Shown here: positions 34,586 to 43,023 of the stretch, piece after piece
Layout of the letters: the number at the start of each line of letters is the position of its first letter
Position numbering within the stretch: the stretch's first letter is position 1
DNA from: Chitinophagaceae bacterium
Lineage (GTDB): Bacteria; Bacteroidota; Bacteroidia; Chitinophagales; Chitinophagaceae
Length of the DNA stretch: 64,000 bases
Assembly (NCBI GenBank): GCA_016719165.1
Contig: JADKAJ010000001.1
Span: 992,001 to 1,056,000, forward strand
Reading direction: 5' to 3'
The notes under the pieces: model-generated
Databases searched by the model: none
What the model was told of the DNA's origin: nothing
The model's input: only the letters and a program-made list of their open reading frames with translations
Program-made: the position numbers and the translations under genes

Positions 34586-35221
34586 ATGGCAGTACCACAA
34601 AAACCCGGAGGCGGGTTCAGCAGGCCACCTGGCGGCGGAGGTTTTAAACCCGGCGGTGGCGGATTCAACAAAGGCGGTTTCAGGGGCAGGTTTGCCCCCC
34701 GTAAAGAAGCAGAACATCGTATCAATCATTTTATCCGTGTGCCACAGGTGAGGCTGGTTGGCGATAATGTTGAGGTAGGTATCTATAGTACACAGGATGC
34801 CTTAAAGATGGCGCAGGACCAACAACTTGACCTTGTTGAAATTTCACCAACAGTCGACCCCCCGGTTTGCAAGATCATTGACTACAACAAATTCCTTTAT
34901 GATAAGAAGAAGAAGGAAAAAGAGATGAAAGCCAAAAGCAAAGTCTCTGAGGTGAAAGAAATACGGTTCACCCCTAATACTGATGATCATGACTTTGACT
35001 TTAAGGCAAAACATGCTATCGAGTTTTTGAAAGATGGTAACAAAGTAAAAGCGTATGTACAATTCAAAGGCCGTGCTATCCAGTTCCAGGACAGAGGTCA
35101 ACTGCTGCTATTAAAATTTGCAGAACGCCTTGCTGAAATAGGAGTACTTGAAAATATGCCAAAGATGGAGGGAAGAAGAATGCTGGCAATGTTTGCTCCA
35201 AAAGGGAAAAAGAAAGCATAG
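34586..35221 (+). CDS. infC: Translation initiation factor IF-3 with glycine-rich N-terminal extension
   Basis: The 211-residue protein has the IF-3 N-domain (EHRINHFIRVPQVRLVGDNVEVGIYS, about residues 37-62) and C-domain (KVSEVKEIRFTPNTDDHDFDFK about residue 115, then FKGRAIQFQDRGQ). IF-3 binds the 30S subunit and polices start-codon choice. About 36 extra residues precede the N-domain, a tract of GGGF and RPPGG type repeats ending in RGRFAPR. The start codon is ATG, unlike the AUU used for autoregulation in enterobacteria. thrS lies upstream; a terminator follows, and rpmI/rplT are separated from it by a protease gene. Confidence 0.96.
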   Translation: MAVPQKPGGGFSRPPGGGGFKPGGGGFNKGGFRGRFAPRKEAEHRINHFIRVPQVRLVGDNVEVGIYSTQDALKMAQDQQLDLVEISPTVDPPVCKIIDYNKFLYDKKKKEKEMKAKSKVSEVKEIRFTPNTDDHDFDFKAKHAIEFLKDGNKVKAYVQFKGRAIQFQDRGQLLLLKFAERLAEIGVLENMPKMEGRRMLAMFAPKGKKKA

Positions 35222-35242
35222 TATTAGATTTCTATTTTATAT

Positions 35243-35276
35243 GAACCCGTCCGCAATGCGTGACGGGTTCTTTTTT
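35243..35276 (+). terminator. Rho-independent terminator after infC
   Basis: GAACCCGTC (35243-35251) pairs with GACGGGTTC (35262-35270), with a 10-base loop and six T behind it. Confidence 0.9.
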
Positions 35277-35390
35277 GTAGTTGTTTTTCTAATTGTTCAT
35301 CACTGTGAAATAACCGTTCGTATAAAAATTAACATTCAGCGTTACTGATCCACTCCTTTCAGTATCTTGAGCCACTTAAAATTGATATTT

Positions 35391-37955
35391 ATGCAATTAT
35401 CATCTCGCCACTTTATTTCTCTTTTGTTTTTCACTATCATTTCAATTGCTGCCACTGCACAACAACCCGGTAACACCCGGCCGGATACTACACGAAGACC
35501 AACCAACGGGCCGGTAACATCGACGGGACCCAAAGCTTATAAAGATGTTATTACTGGCAAAGCAAAGACGGATGATGGTCTTTTTAAAGTACACAAAGTA
35601 GAGGAGAAGTTTTTTTTCGAAATTCCTGATACGCTGTTGGGCAGGGACATATTGGTTGTAGCAAGATTGTCCAAAGCTCCTGCAGGAAACAGTAGTTATG
35701 CAGGTGATGCTATCAACCAAAAAACAATTCGTTTTGAAAAAGGTCCAAAAGATAAAATATTCATGCGACTGCTGTCTTATCTTGAAACAGGCCGGGACAG
35801 TACGGAAGGAATGTATAAAAATGTTTTAAACAGTAACTTGCTGGCTATAGCAGCCGCTTTTGATGTAAAAGCGTATTCGAATGATTCGGCCAGTAGTGTC
35901 GTAGATGTAACTGATTATATAAATGGTGACAATGATATTTTCTTTTTTTCGGCCAATACCAAACGTTCTATGGGCCTGACAGGTAATCCACAAAGTGACA
36001 AGTCTTATATTCTCAATGTAAAATCATTTCCATCCAATATTGAAATAAAGACAGTGAAAACTTATGCCATGACTCCTCCTGCCACATCGGGTTCACCTTC
36101 AGGTTTTCCGGGGGCTGGTGGTTCTCCTGGACAACCGGTTACTTACGAATTGAATACATCCCTGGTCATTTTACCTAAAGTGCCGATGCAACCCCGCTAT
36201 TTTGATGACAGGGTCGGTTATTTTACTACTCAAACAATTACTGACTATGATCTGAATCCACAGGGTGTTGACAGGTACAGGTTCATTGCCCGTTACCGGC
36301 TCGAACCGAAAGATGCGGATATAGAAAAGTATAAAAGAGGGGAATTAGTGGAGCCTAAGAAGCAGATTATTTATTATATCGATCCCACAACTCCCAAAAA
36401 ATGGGTGCCTTATCTGATTGCCGGGGTAAGCGATTGGCAGATAGCATTTGAAAAAGCCGGATTCAAGAATGCAATTGTAGGAAAGGTAGCGCCGACCTAT
36501 GAAGAGGATAGCACTTTCAGCCTTGAGGATGCCCGTCACAGTGCTATCGTTTATAAACCTTCTGACATCCCCAATGCAAGTGGTCCAAACATTCATGATC
36601 CACGCAGCGGAGAAATTATAGAAAGCCATGTAAACTGGTATCATAATGTAATGAGCTTACTGAGAAACTGGTATATGGTACAGACCGCAGCCGTAGACCC
36701 GGCTGCCAGAAAAATGGAGTTTGATGATAAACTAATGGGAGAACTGATCCGGTTCGTAAGCAGTCATGAAATTGGACATACCTTGGGACTTCGTCATAAT
36801 TTTGGTTCTTCGTCCACCGTTCCGGTCGAAAAATTAAGAGATAAAGCATGGGTAGAAGCAAATGGCCACACACCTTCCATTATGGATTATGCCCGTTTTA
36901 ATTATGTGGCACAACCGGAAGACAATATTTCACAAATAGGATTATTTCCACGCATCGGGGATTATGATAAATGGGCTATTGAATGGGGTTATCGTTGGTT
37001 TCCCCAGGCCAGGTCAACAGATGAAGAGATTCCTGTTTTGAATAAATGGACAATTGAAAAAATTGAGGGGAATAAAAGATTGTGGTGGGGTGATGGCGAG
37101 GGCAATAGAGGCGATCCCCGCAGCCAGACTGAAGACCTTAGTGATAATGCTATGAAGGCAAGTTCATACGGGATTAAAAACCTTCAGAGAATTATTATAA
37201 AGCTGCCTGAATGGACCAGGCAGGAAAATAAAGACTTTACAGGTTTGGGTGAAATGTATGGACAAGTAACAACCCAATTCGGAAGATATATCGGGCATGT
37301 CAGTAATAATGTTGGGGGTATCCAGCGGACACCAAAAAGGGTGGAACAAAACGGGCCCGTTTTTGAATTCACCTCTAAAAAAACACAGAAGGAGGCAGTA
37401 GCCTGGATACAAGCCAATGTTTTTACTACACCACTTTGGGTTATTCAGAAGAATATTACAGAGCTTACAAACCTGACTCCCCTTTCTGTTATCGGAGGTT
37501 TACAGGACAGAGCCTTAGGTGCTTTGATCAGTGCAACCACCATTTCTAATTTGATCCGTTTTGAAGCAGAAGAACCTGAAAATGCCTATACAGCAGTAGA
37601 ATTACTGAATGATGTACGCAAAGGAGTATTTACAGAATTAGGGTCCCGGAAACCAATAGATGTTTACCGTCGTCAACTGCAAAAGTCGCTTGTTGAAAGA
37701 TTGATAGGGTTGGTTAATCCGGCAACACCACAAACCGTAAATGTTGGGGGAATGACGATAACAATTAGCTCAGGATTTTCTAAAACCAGTGATGGCATTT
37801 CTCTTGTTAAAGCGCAATTAAAAACACTGGCAGCTGAGATCCGCACATCGTTGACTGGGTATGGTGATGCGGCTTCCAAAAAATCATTTGCAAGATTTGC
37901 AGGACAGGATAAAACTTGCTTTAGAGCCAAAATAACTGATCAGTTTAGGGTATAA
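35391..37955 (+). CDS. Secreted zinc-dependent metalloprotease (DUF5117/DUF4953 family), probable frameshift at the C-terminus
   Basis: From ATG 35391 the product has 854 residues. It has a signal peptide (FISLLFFTIISIAATAQ) then DUF5118/DUF5117-like regions (IPDTLLGRDILVVARLSKAP about residue 80). The metzincin-like zinc site HEIGHTLGLRH is at residues 459-469. It should act as a periplasmic or surface endopeptidase. The last 24 residues after SKK (from SFARFAGQ) do not look like the family. Skipping one A in the six-A run at 37879-37884 gives ASKNHLQDLQDRIKLALEPK and a stop at 37935, which looks like a normal family ending. The gene lies between infC and rpmI, usually neighbours. Confidence 0.9.
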   Translation: MQLSSRHFISLLFFTIISIAATAQQPGNTRPDTTRRPTNGPVTSTGPKAYKDVITGKAKTDDGLFKVHKVEEKFFFEIPDTLLGRDILVVARLSKAPAGNSSYAGDAINQKTIRFEKGPKDKIFMRLLSYLETGRDSTEGMYKNVLNSNLLAIAAAFDVKAYSNDSASSVVDVTDYINGDNDIFFFSANTKRSMGLTGNPQSDKSYILNVKSFPSNIEIKTVKTYAMTPPATSGSPSGFPGAGGSPGQPVTYELNTSLVILPKVPMQPRYFDDRVGYFTTQTITDYDLNPQGVDRYRFIARYRLEPKDADIEKYKRGELVEPKKQIIYYIDPTTPKKWVPYLIAGVSDWQIAFEKAGFKNAIVGKVAPTYEEDSTFSLEDARHSAIVYKPSDIPNASGPNIHDPRSGEIIESHVNWYHNVMSLLRNWYMVQTAAVDPAARKMEFDDKLMGELIRFVSSHEIGHTLGLRHNFGSSSTVPVEKLRDKAWVEANGHTPSIMDYARFNYVAQPEDNISQIGLFPRIGDYDKWAIEWGYRWFPQARSTDEEIPVLNKWTIEKIEGNKRLWWGDGEGNRGDPRSQTEDLSDNAMKASSYGIKNLQRIIIKLPEWTRQENKDFTGLGEMYGQVTTQFGRYIGHVSNNVGGIQRTPKRVEQNGPVFEFTSKKTQKEAVAWIQANVFTTPLWVIQKNITELTNLTPLSVIGGLQDRALGALISATTISNLIRFEAEEPENAYTAVELLNDVRKGVFTELGSRKPIDVYRRQLQKSLVERLIGLVNPATPQTVNVGGMTITISSGFSKTSDGISLVKAQLKTLAAEIRTSLTGYGDAASKKSFARFAGQDKTCFRAKITDQFRV

Positions 37956-37988
37956 AAGAGGTTATGTAAAAGCATAACCTCTTTTATA
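37951..37988 (+). terminator. Rho-independent terminator after the metalloprotease gene
   Basis: TATAAAAGAGGTTATG (37951-37966) pairs perfectly with CATAACCTCTTTTATA (37973-37988) around a six-base loop. The stem overlaps the annotated stop codon but lies wholly downstream of the alternative stop at 37935. Confidence 0.88.
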
Positions 37989-38087
37989 TTTTACAACTAT
38001 TTGATTTTAATTAAATTACGATTCAAATCGGATATATTTTCTTTGAAGTAGTAATAACAGGATAAACCAATCTTTTTTTAAGACTTC

Positions 38088-38118
38088 TTTGCCACATGCT
38101 ATATCAATCCTATCTTTG
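38088..38118 (+). promoter_or_regulatory. Promoter of rpmI-rplT (TTTG and TATCTTTG)
   Basis: A -33 element TTTG (38088-38091) and a -7 element TATCTTTG (38111-38118) are 19 bases apart, the standard Bacteroidota spacing. It is the best promoter match in the window. It places the transcript start about 125 bases before rpmI. Confidence 0.75.
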
Positions 38119-38124
38119 CACCCC

Positions 38125-38248
38125 GTTCAAAAAAACGGTAGTTCTTCCAAAGTCCTTACTAATTAAGGACACTAATTGCCTGAAGAGGTTCGACAAAGGT
38201 CTCCCTGTGGAGAATGCCTCAAGGGTGTAATATAAAATACTGGGTAAC
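38125..38248 (+). promoter_or_regulatory. Structured 5' leader of rpmI-rplT, candidate ribosomal-protein autoregulatory element
   Basis: This 124-base leader can form two helices. Hairpin 1: GTCCTTA (38152-38158) with TAAGGAC (38164-38170). Hairpin 2: an outer GAGG (38185-38188) with CCTC (38217-38220) enclosing TCTCC and GGAGA (38200-38213 region) around CTGT. L20 represses rpmI-rplT through leader RNA in other bacteria; that this leader binds L20 is inference. Confidence 0.45.
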
Positions 38249-38446
38249 ATGCCTAAAGTAAAAACAAACTCCAGTGCCAAAAAACGCTTTAAAGTGACCG
38301 GCACAGGAAAGATCATGCATCAGAAAGCTTTCAAGCGTCACATCCTGACAAAGAAATCAAAAAAACGTAAACGTAACATGCGGAAAGACGGAACAGTTGC
38401 AAAATCACATATTGATTTTGTAAAACGTCTGTTGCGCCTGAAGTAA
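38249..38446 (+). CDS. rpmI: Large ribosomal subunit protein bL35
   Basis: The 65-residue basic protein has the bL35 pattern MPKVKTNSSAKKRFKVTGTG, then RHILTKKSKKRKRNMRKDG and a short final helix (VKRLLRLK). It is a structural part of the 50S subunit. rplT follows after 58 bases, the normal pairing, and both share the promoter and leader upstream. Normal bacterial length. Confidence 0.98.
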   Translation: MPKVKTNSSAKKRFKVTGTGKIMHQKAFKRHILTKKSKKRKRNMRKDGTVAKSHIDFVKRLLRLK

Positions 38447-38504
38447 ACAAATTTGATAACGCTGTCAGTGCGTACTATGTATAGCTGACCTCAAACTTAA
38501 AAAT

Positions 38505-38849
38505 ATGCCTCGTTCAAAAAATGCTGTGGCCTCCAAAGCCCGCCGCAAAAAAATATTAAAGCAAGCCAAAGGTTTCTATGGCAAACGTAAAAATGTATTA
38601 ACAGTAGCCAAAAACGTAGTTGAGAAGGGGATGACCTACATGTTTGTAGGCCGTAAATTAAAGAAAAGAGAATACCGCTCTTTGTGGATTGCCCGTATCA
38701 ATGCCGCTGTTCGTGCCGAAGGAATGACCTATTCTGAGTTTATCAACAAGCTGCAGAAAAAAGGTATAGAACTGGATCGTAAAGTACTGGCTGACCTTGC
38801 GATGAATAACCCGGAAACATTTAAAAACCTGGTTGATTCTGTAAAATAA
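38505..38849 (+). CDS. rplT: Large ribosomal subunit protein bL20
   Basis: This 114-residue protein begins MPRSKNAVASKARRKKILKQ and continues AKGFYGKRKNVLTVAKNVVEK, the long basic N-terminal helix of bL20. The globular end contains RRL-like REYRSLWIARINAAVRAEGM and ALADLAMNNPETFKNLV. It binds 23S rRNA early in 50S assembly and in several bacteria represses its own operon. Its terminator follows 18 bases after the stop. Confidence 0.98.
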   Translation: MPRSKNAVASKARRKKILKQAKGFYGKRKNVLTVAKNVVEKGMTYMFVGRKLKKREYRSLWIARINAAVRAEGMTYSEFINKLQKKGIELDRKVLADLAMNNPETFKNLVDSVK

Positions 38850-38867
38850 TTTATACAGACCAAAATG

Positions 38868-38895
38868 AAAAGCCCCGGTATACGGGGCTTTTTTT
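38868..38895 (+). terminator. Rho-independent terminator after rplT
   Basis: AAAAGCCCCG (38868-38877) pairs with CGGGGCTTTT (38883-38892) around GTATA, followed by more T. Confidence 0.9.
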
Positions 38896-38909
38896 ATAGA
38901 GTAAATTGA

Positions 38910-39320
38910 TTAGTTGTCACCCAAAATGATTATCAACGCATAGATCACACCAGGGAGCCAGAATAGTAATGTAAGCAACAAACTTATCCAGAACCTGTTG
39001 TTTATTTCTCCCTCATGAAGATATACAGCCAGTGGAGGTAATAAGATTGCCAGTATCACCAGTAATAGTGTATTTGTGTCGGCATCTTTTCCGGATTTCT
39101 TTGCCGCCTTGTAGGCTTTGATTTCCTTTTTAACTTCTCTGGCCCTTTCCTTTTTTTCCTTTTTAGATAAATTTTTAAAGGCATCAACCGCCTCTTTTAC
39201 TTTTGCAGGATCAGGCTCAGTGGTTACAGATGCAGCAGGTACAATAAGTGCAGCAAAAGAATTATTTACAGAAGTTCCGATAACTAGGAAAGAAAGCAAA
39301 ATCAACATTTTTAGTCTCAT
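38910..39320 (-). CDS. YqaE/Pmp3 family membrane protein with secreted charged N-terminal region
   Basis: The 136-residue product begins with a signal peptide (LILLSFLVIGTSVNNSFA), then a Lys/Glu-rich helical stretch (KNLSKKEKKERAREVKKEIKAYKAAKK). Residues about 82-136 are the YqaE/Pmp3 module: LLLVILAILLPPLAVYLHEG and FWLPGVIYALIIILGDN, two helices with the conserved PP-x-x-x and PG-x-x-x-A positions. Pmp3 proteins in yeast and plants affect membrane potential and salt tolerance; in bacteria the role is unclear. The added N-terminal region is a common Bacteroidota form. It converges with the rplT terminator. Confidence 0.82.
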   Translation of the reverse strand: MRLKMLILLSFLVIGTSVNNSFAALIVPAASVTTEPDPAKVKEAVDAFKNLSKKEKKERAREVKKEIKAYKAAKKSGKDADTNTLLLVILAILLPPLAVYLHEGEINNRFWISLLLTLLFWLPGVIYALIIILGDN

Positions 39321-39384
39321 AAAATTTTATTTAGCTGGTTTAAAAATAATGGTTAATTGTCACCAATAATGTGCCGGAAGGTAA

Positions 39385-39413
39385 AAAATAACCCCGCACA
39401 TGGCGGGATTATT
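39385..39413 (-). terminator. Rho-independent terminator after the 51-residue membrane protein gene
   Basis: On the minus strand TCCCGCC and GCGGGG form the stem around ATGT, within AATAA-rich flanks, followed by TTATTTTTT. Confidence 0.7.
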
Positions 39414-39442
39414 AAAATATAAATATCAACAGGTGTTAATTA

Positions 39443-39598
39443 TTACATGATATCCATTGCCTTTACAAAGGCCGTGGTTTGAAAGGGGAGAATAAGTGTC
39501 AGCCATTCCCAATGGGTGTATATAGCGAATATAAGTGCAGCGGTAGATGCAAAAAATACCAGCCACCAGATACCTCTATACTTTTTTGTTTGCTCCAT
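39443..39598 (-). CDS. Small two-helix-like membrane protein (51 residues)
   Basis: A complete ATG-to-TAA frame encodes MEQTKKYRGIWWLVFFASTA then ALIFAIYTHWEWLTLILPFQ and a short polar tail. One or two hydrophobic helices with a positively charged N-terminus suggest an inner-membrane protein. It has its own terminator downstream. No family is recognised; its function is unknown. Confidence 0.6.
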   Translation of the reverse strand: MEQTKKYRGIWWLVFFASTAALIFAIYTHWEWLTLILPFQTTAFVKAMDIM

Positions 39599-39651
39599 TT
39601 TAAAAAATTTAGGCAAAAATAAGGTGGCAGCACTAAATCAAAAAAATAGTT

Positions 39652-40176
39652 TTAGACAATAATTTTTCTTCGGCGGATTGCCAGGGGAATTGCGAACAAA
39701 GCCCCTGCTAAGGCAATAGCCCACTTAATAAAAACGATTATATGATAGAATTGAAATTCGTTTCCATTAACAGGTTTATTTAACCAGGTAAGTAAATAAC
39801 TGTTCTCTGCTATATCACAACCAAGTGCTACCACCTGAAGACATGCAAGTACCAACAATAATTTTCCTACTCCCATATTTTTAACCTTATCCCTGGCCAT
39901 CATACAAAGGGCAGCGATGCCAGGGTAAACTCCGGCCATAAAAGCAAAATCAAAATACAGGTGGTAGGAAAGGATTGTACGTACCCTGTAATCTAGGCCG
40001 GATAAAATTTCCTGGACCTTTACTTTCGGATATGATATCTCTAACCCGATAATTGTAAAAGTTGAGCCATTGTAAATAAAATCCTCTTCCATCCATTTCA
40101 TACAAAAAGCCGTGCCTGCAAAAAGACCCAGGCATAATAAAAAAAGCTGTTTCCACTCTTTATACCTAAAAATCAT
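39652..40176 (-). CDS. Hypothetical four-helix membrane protein
   Basis: The 174-residue protein has four predicted membrane helices at about residues 9-27, 72-91, 104-122 and 145-165. An extracytoplasmic loop after helix 1 contains FIYNGSTFTIIGLEISYPKVKVQEILSG. Its loops carry conserved-looking acidic positions (CDIAENSYLL). I know no function; similar Bacteroidota proteins are uncharacterised. It ends in basic RRRKIIV, which fits a cytoplasmic C-terminus. Divergent from the 4-alpha-glucanotransferase gene. Confidence 0.68.
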   Translation of the reverse strand: MIFRYKEWKQLFLLCLGLFAGTAFCMKWMEEDFIYNGSTFTIIGLEISYPKVKVQEILSGLDYRVRTILSYHLYFDFAFMAGVYPGIAALCMMARDKVKNMGVGKLLLVLACLQVVALGCDIAENSYLLTWLNKPVNGNEFQFYHIIVFIKWAIALAGALFAIPLAIRRRKIIV

Positions 40177-40239
40177 ACGATTGTGTGGATTTTTTTAATA
40201 AATAATAGGGCTGAATTCAATATCAATAGCTATTTTTTT

Positions 40240-40247
40240 TACTTTCG
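40240..40247 (+). promoter_or_regulatory. Possible -7 promoter element of malQ
   Basis: TACTTTCG differs from TAnnTTTG by one base and sits 58 bases before the GTG start at 40306. Confidence 0.35.
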
Positions 40248-40305
40248 TAAACAATGTGTCGAAAAAACACAATAACTTGCATTTAGAACCTCAGAACTAA
40301 CGATT

Positions 40306-43008
40306 GTGATAAAATTACAGTTTTACTTACGTTTTCATACCCGTTTCGGGCAGAGTATTTGGATTAGCGGTAATATCGATGAACTCGGCAATAATGACCC
40401 TGCTAAAGCTCTTTCGCTTGATTATCTGAATGATGAATTCTGGTATGGCTCTATTGACATCAAGCGAAAAGAAACTTCAAAAAGCGTTACATACAAGTAT
40501 ATACTGAAAAACGAAAATGGTGAATTATTATTCGAATGGGGTAATGACAGGAGTATTCCTTTACTCAAAAAAGAACATAATGAACTGCAGATAACAGATA
40601 CATGGAATCATGCCGGCGAATATGAAAATGCTTTTTTTACCGCCCCATTTAACCAGGTTTTGCTGGCACAGCATTTTTCCAAAGTAAAAGCTGATTCAGA
40701 TAAAGACTTCACACATATATTCCGGGTCAAAGCGCCTTTATTAAAAAAGAATGAAGCAATATGTTTACTTGGTAATGGTGATAAACTGGGCGATTGGTCT
40801 ACGATCAAACCCTTACTACTGGAAAAGAATGGTGATTGGTGGGAAATAAAACTGGATTTGTCCGACTGCAATTTTCCACTAGCCTATAAATACGGAGTAT
40901 ATAATACCAGTGAGAAGTCGTTTACTTTATACGAAGATGGGGATAACAGGCTCTTATATTCAGACATTGTAAAAAAGAAATTAATTATTGTTCATGATGG
41001 CTTTGTTCATTTGCCTAATAACACATGGAAAGGTGCCGGAGTGGCGATCCCTGTTTTTAGTCTAAGAAGTAAAAACAGCTTTGGAGTAGGGGAATTCACA
41101 GATATAAAGTTACTGGCTGACTGGTCTAAAGCAACCGGCCTGAAATTAATTCAGCTTCTTCCGGTCAATGATACAATTGCTACCAATAGCTGGATGGACT
41201 CTTATCCCTATGCAGCCATCTCAGCATTTGCATTACACCCGCTATATATTAACCTGTCCAAAGTGGCTGGTAGGGAATATAGCGGCCAGTTACGTTCTTT
41301 AAAGAAGAAACAGAAACAACTGAACGAGTTGGCTGAAGTAGATTATGAGACTGTAATTAATTACAAGCTTTCTGTATTGAAAGAATTGTATGAAGTGATG
41401 GGAAAAGAGTGTTTCGAGACTGAAGATTATAAAGATTTTTTCAAGGATAATAAACACTGGTTACAGCCTTATGCAGCATTCTGCTATTTCAGGGATAAAT
41501 ATGGTACATCTCATTTCGGTGATTGGAAAACCAATAGCACTTACAATAAAGCTGCTATTGAAAAATTATTTGTCGCCACTTCTTCAATAGCGAAAGAAAT
41601 AGGATTGTTTTGCTTTATTCAATATCATTTGCATCTTCAGCTTAAGGACGCTGCAGATTATGCCCATAAAAAAGGAATTGTGCTGAAAGGTGATATCCCC
41701 ATTGGAATATACCGCAACGGCTGTGATGCCTGGGTGGCTCCTGAGTTGTATAACATGGAATGGCAAGCCGGGGCACCACCCGATGATTTTACTGCGGTTG
41801 GACAAAACTGGGGTTTTCCCACATACAACTGGAAGCGGATGCAGGAAGATGATTTTTCCTGGTGGAAAAAGCGATTTGAGCAGATGAGCAATTACTTCGA
41901 TGCATTCCGGATAGATCATATACTTGGTTTCTTCCGCATCTGGAGTATCCCTGCTGATGCAGTGCAGGGAATAATGGGAAGGTTTGTACCATGCCTGCCA
42001 GTACATATTAACGAGTTCGGAGAAAACGGGATCTGGTTCGATTACCAGCGATATTGCCGCCCTTTTATCACCGACGAAATACTGCACGAAGTCTTTGGTG
42101 AACAGGCAACCCCTGTGAAAGAAAAATTCATGGTGCCAAATGATTTTGGCAGTTATGACCTGGCACCTGAGTTTGAAACCCAGGTACAAATAGAAAAATA
42201 TTTTTCAGGTCTTGAAGAATCAGTAGAAAATGAAAAACTGAAATTGCAGCTGTTTGATATTATTTCTAATGTGATCTTATTTGAAGAACCCGGCTCACAG
42301 GGCCAGGAATTCCATTTCAGGATCTCGATGGAAAAAACACTTTCATTCAGGAACCTTATACCACATGTGCAGGAAAAGCTGAAAGACCTGTATGTAAATT
42401 ATTTTTACCGGAGACAGGATGATTTTTGGTTTAAAGAAGCCATGCATAAACTGCCGCAATTGAAGATGGCCACCAATATGCTTGTTTGCGGAGAAGACCT
42501 TGGTATGGTTCCGGATTGTGTGCCGGATGTAATGCAGCAATTGGGTATACTAAGCCTGGAAATACAAAGAATGCCCAAGGATCCCAAAAAAGAATTTTTC
42601 CATCCTAGTGATGCCCCATACATGTCCGTGATCACACCTTCCACACACGATATGAGCACCATCCGCGGATGGTGGGAAGAAAACCGTGAGAGAACCCAAC
42701 AATTCTATAACCATGGATTGGGACAATGGGGTGATGCACCTTTTTATTGTGAAGCATGGATCAACAGGGCTATCGTATTACAACACCTATACTCACCTGC
42801 GATGTGGAGTATCTTCCAGTTACAGGATATATTGGGCATGAGTGAAACTTTGCGGAGGGAAAAGCCACAGGAAGAAAGGATAAATAATCCTGCCAATCCA
42901 AAAAACTACTGGCAATACAGGATGCACATTTCATTGGAAGATCTGATAAAACAAACAGAATTCAATGAGGAGCTGAATGGCTATATAGTACATAGCGGCA
43001 GGGGATAA
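40306..43008 (+). CDS. malQ: 4-alpha-glucanotransferase with two N-terminal starch-binding CBM20-like domains
   Basis: This 900-residue GH77 enzyme moves alpha-1,4-glucan segments between chains in maltodextrin and glycogen metabolism. Residues 1-110 and about 130-235 are two CBM20-like domains (FHTRFGQSIWISGNIDELG; FRVKAPLLKKNEAICLLGNG). The catalytic residues are visible: nucleophile Asp537 (FRIDHILGF), acid/base Glu730 (VCGEDLGMVP) and Asp782 (PSTHDMSTIRGWW). The start is GTG, with no better ATG before the first CBM20 strand. This two-CBM20 form is usual for Bacteroidota and plant DPE2. The epimerase gene follows 15 bases later. The pullulanase fragment at base 1 is a functional relative, not a neighbour. 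Confidence 0.95.
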   Translation: MIKLQFYLRFHTRFGQSIWISGNIDELGNNDPAKALSLDYLNDEFWYGSIDIKRKETSKSVTYKYILKNENGELLFEWGNDRSIPLLKKEHNELQITDTWNHAGEYENAFFTAPFNQVLLAQHFSKVKADSDKDFTHIFRVKAPLLKKNEAICLLGNGDKLGDWSTIKPLLLEKNGDWWEIKLDLSDCNFPLAYKYGVYNTSEKSFTLYEDGDNRLLYSDIVKKKLIIVHDGFVHLPNNTWKGAGVAIPVFSLRSKNSFGVGEFTDIKLLADWSKATGLKLIQLLPVNDTIATNSWMDSYPYAAISAFALHPLYINLSKVAGREYSGQLRSLKKKQKQLNELAEVDYETVINYKLSVLKELYEVMGKECFETEDYKDFFKDNKHWLQPYAAFCYFRDKYGTSHFGDWKTNSTYNKAAIEKLFVATSSIAKEIGLFCFIQYHLHLQLKDAADYAHKKGIVLKGDIPIGIYRNGCDAWVAPELYNMEWQAGAPPDDFTAVGQNWGFPTYNWKRMQEDDFSWWKKRFEQMSNYFDAFRIDHILGFFRIWSIPADAVQGIMGRFVPCLPVHINEFGENGIWFDYQRYCRPFITDEILHEVFGEQATPVKEKFMVPNDFGSYDLAPEFETQVQIEKYFSGLEESVENEKLKLQLFDIISNVILFEEPGSQGQEFHFRISMEKTLSFRNLIPHVQEKLKDLYVNYFYRRQDDFWFKEAMHKLPQLKMATNMLVCGEDLGMVPDCVPDVMQQLGILSLEIQRMPKDPKKEFFHPSDAPYMSVITPSTHDMSTIRGWWEENRERTQQFYNHGLGQWGDAPFYCEAWINRAIVLQHLYSPAMWSIFQLQDILGMSETLRREKPQEERINNPANPKNYWQYRMHISLEDLIKQTEFNEELNGYIVHSGRG

Positions 43009-43023
43009 ACTATATTTGCTGCC

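Noticed and set aside
41584..42189. 201-codon open frame on the minus strand inside malQ
   Set aside because: malQ catalytic residues span the region; the reverse frame has no motif or signal.
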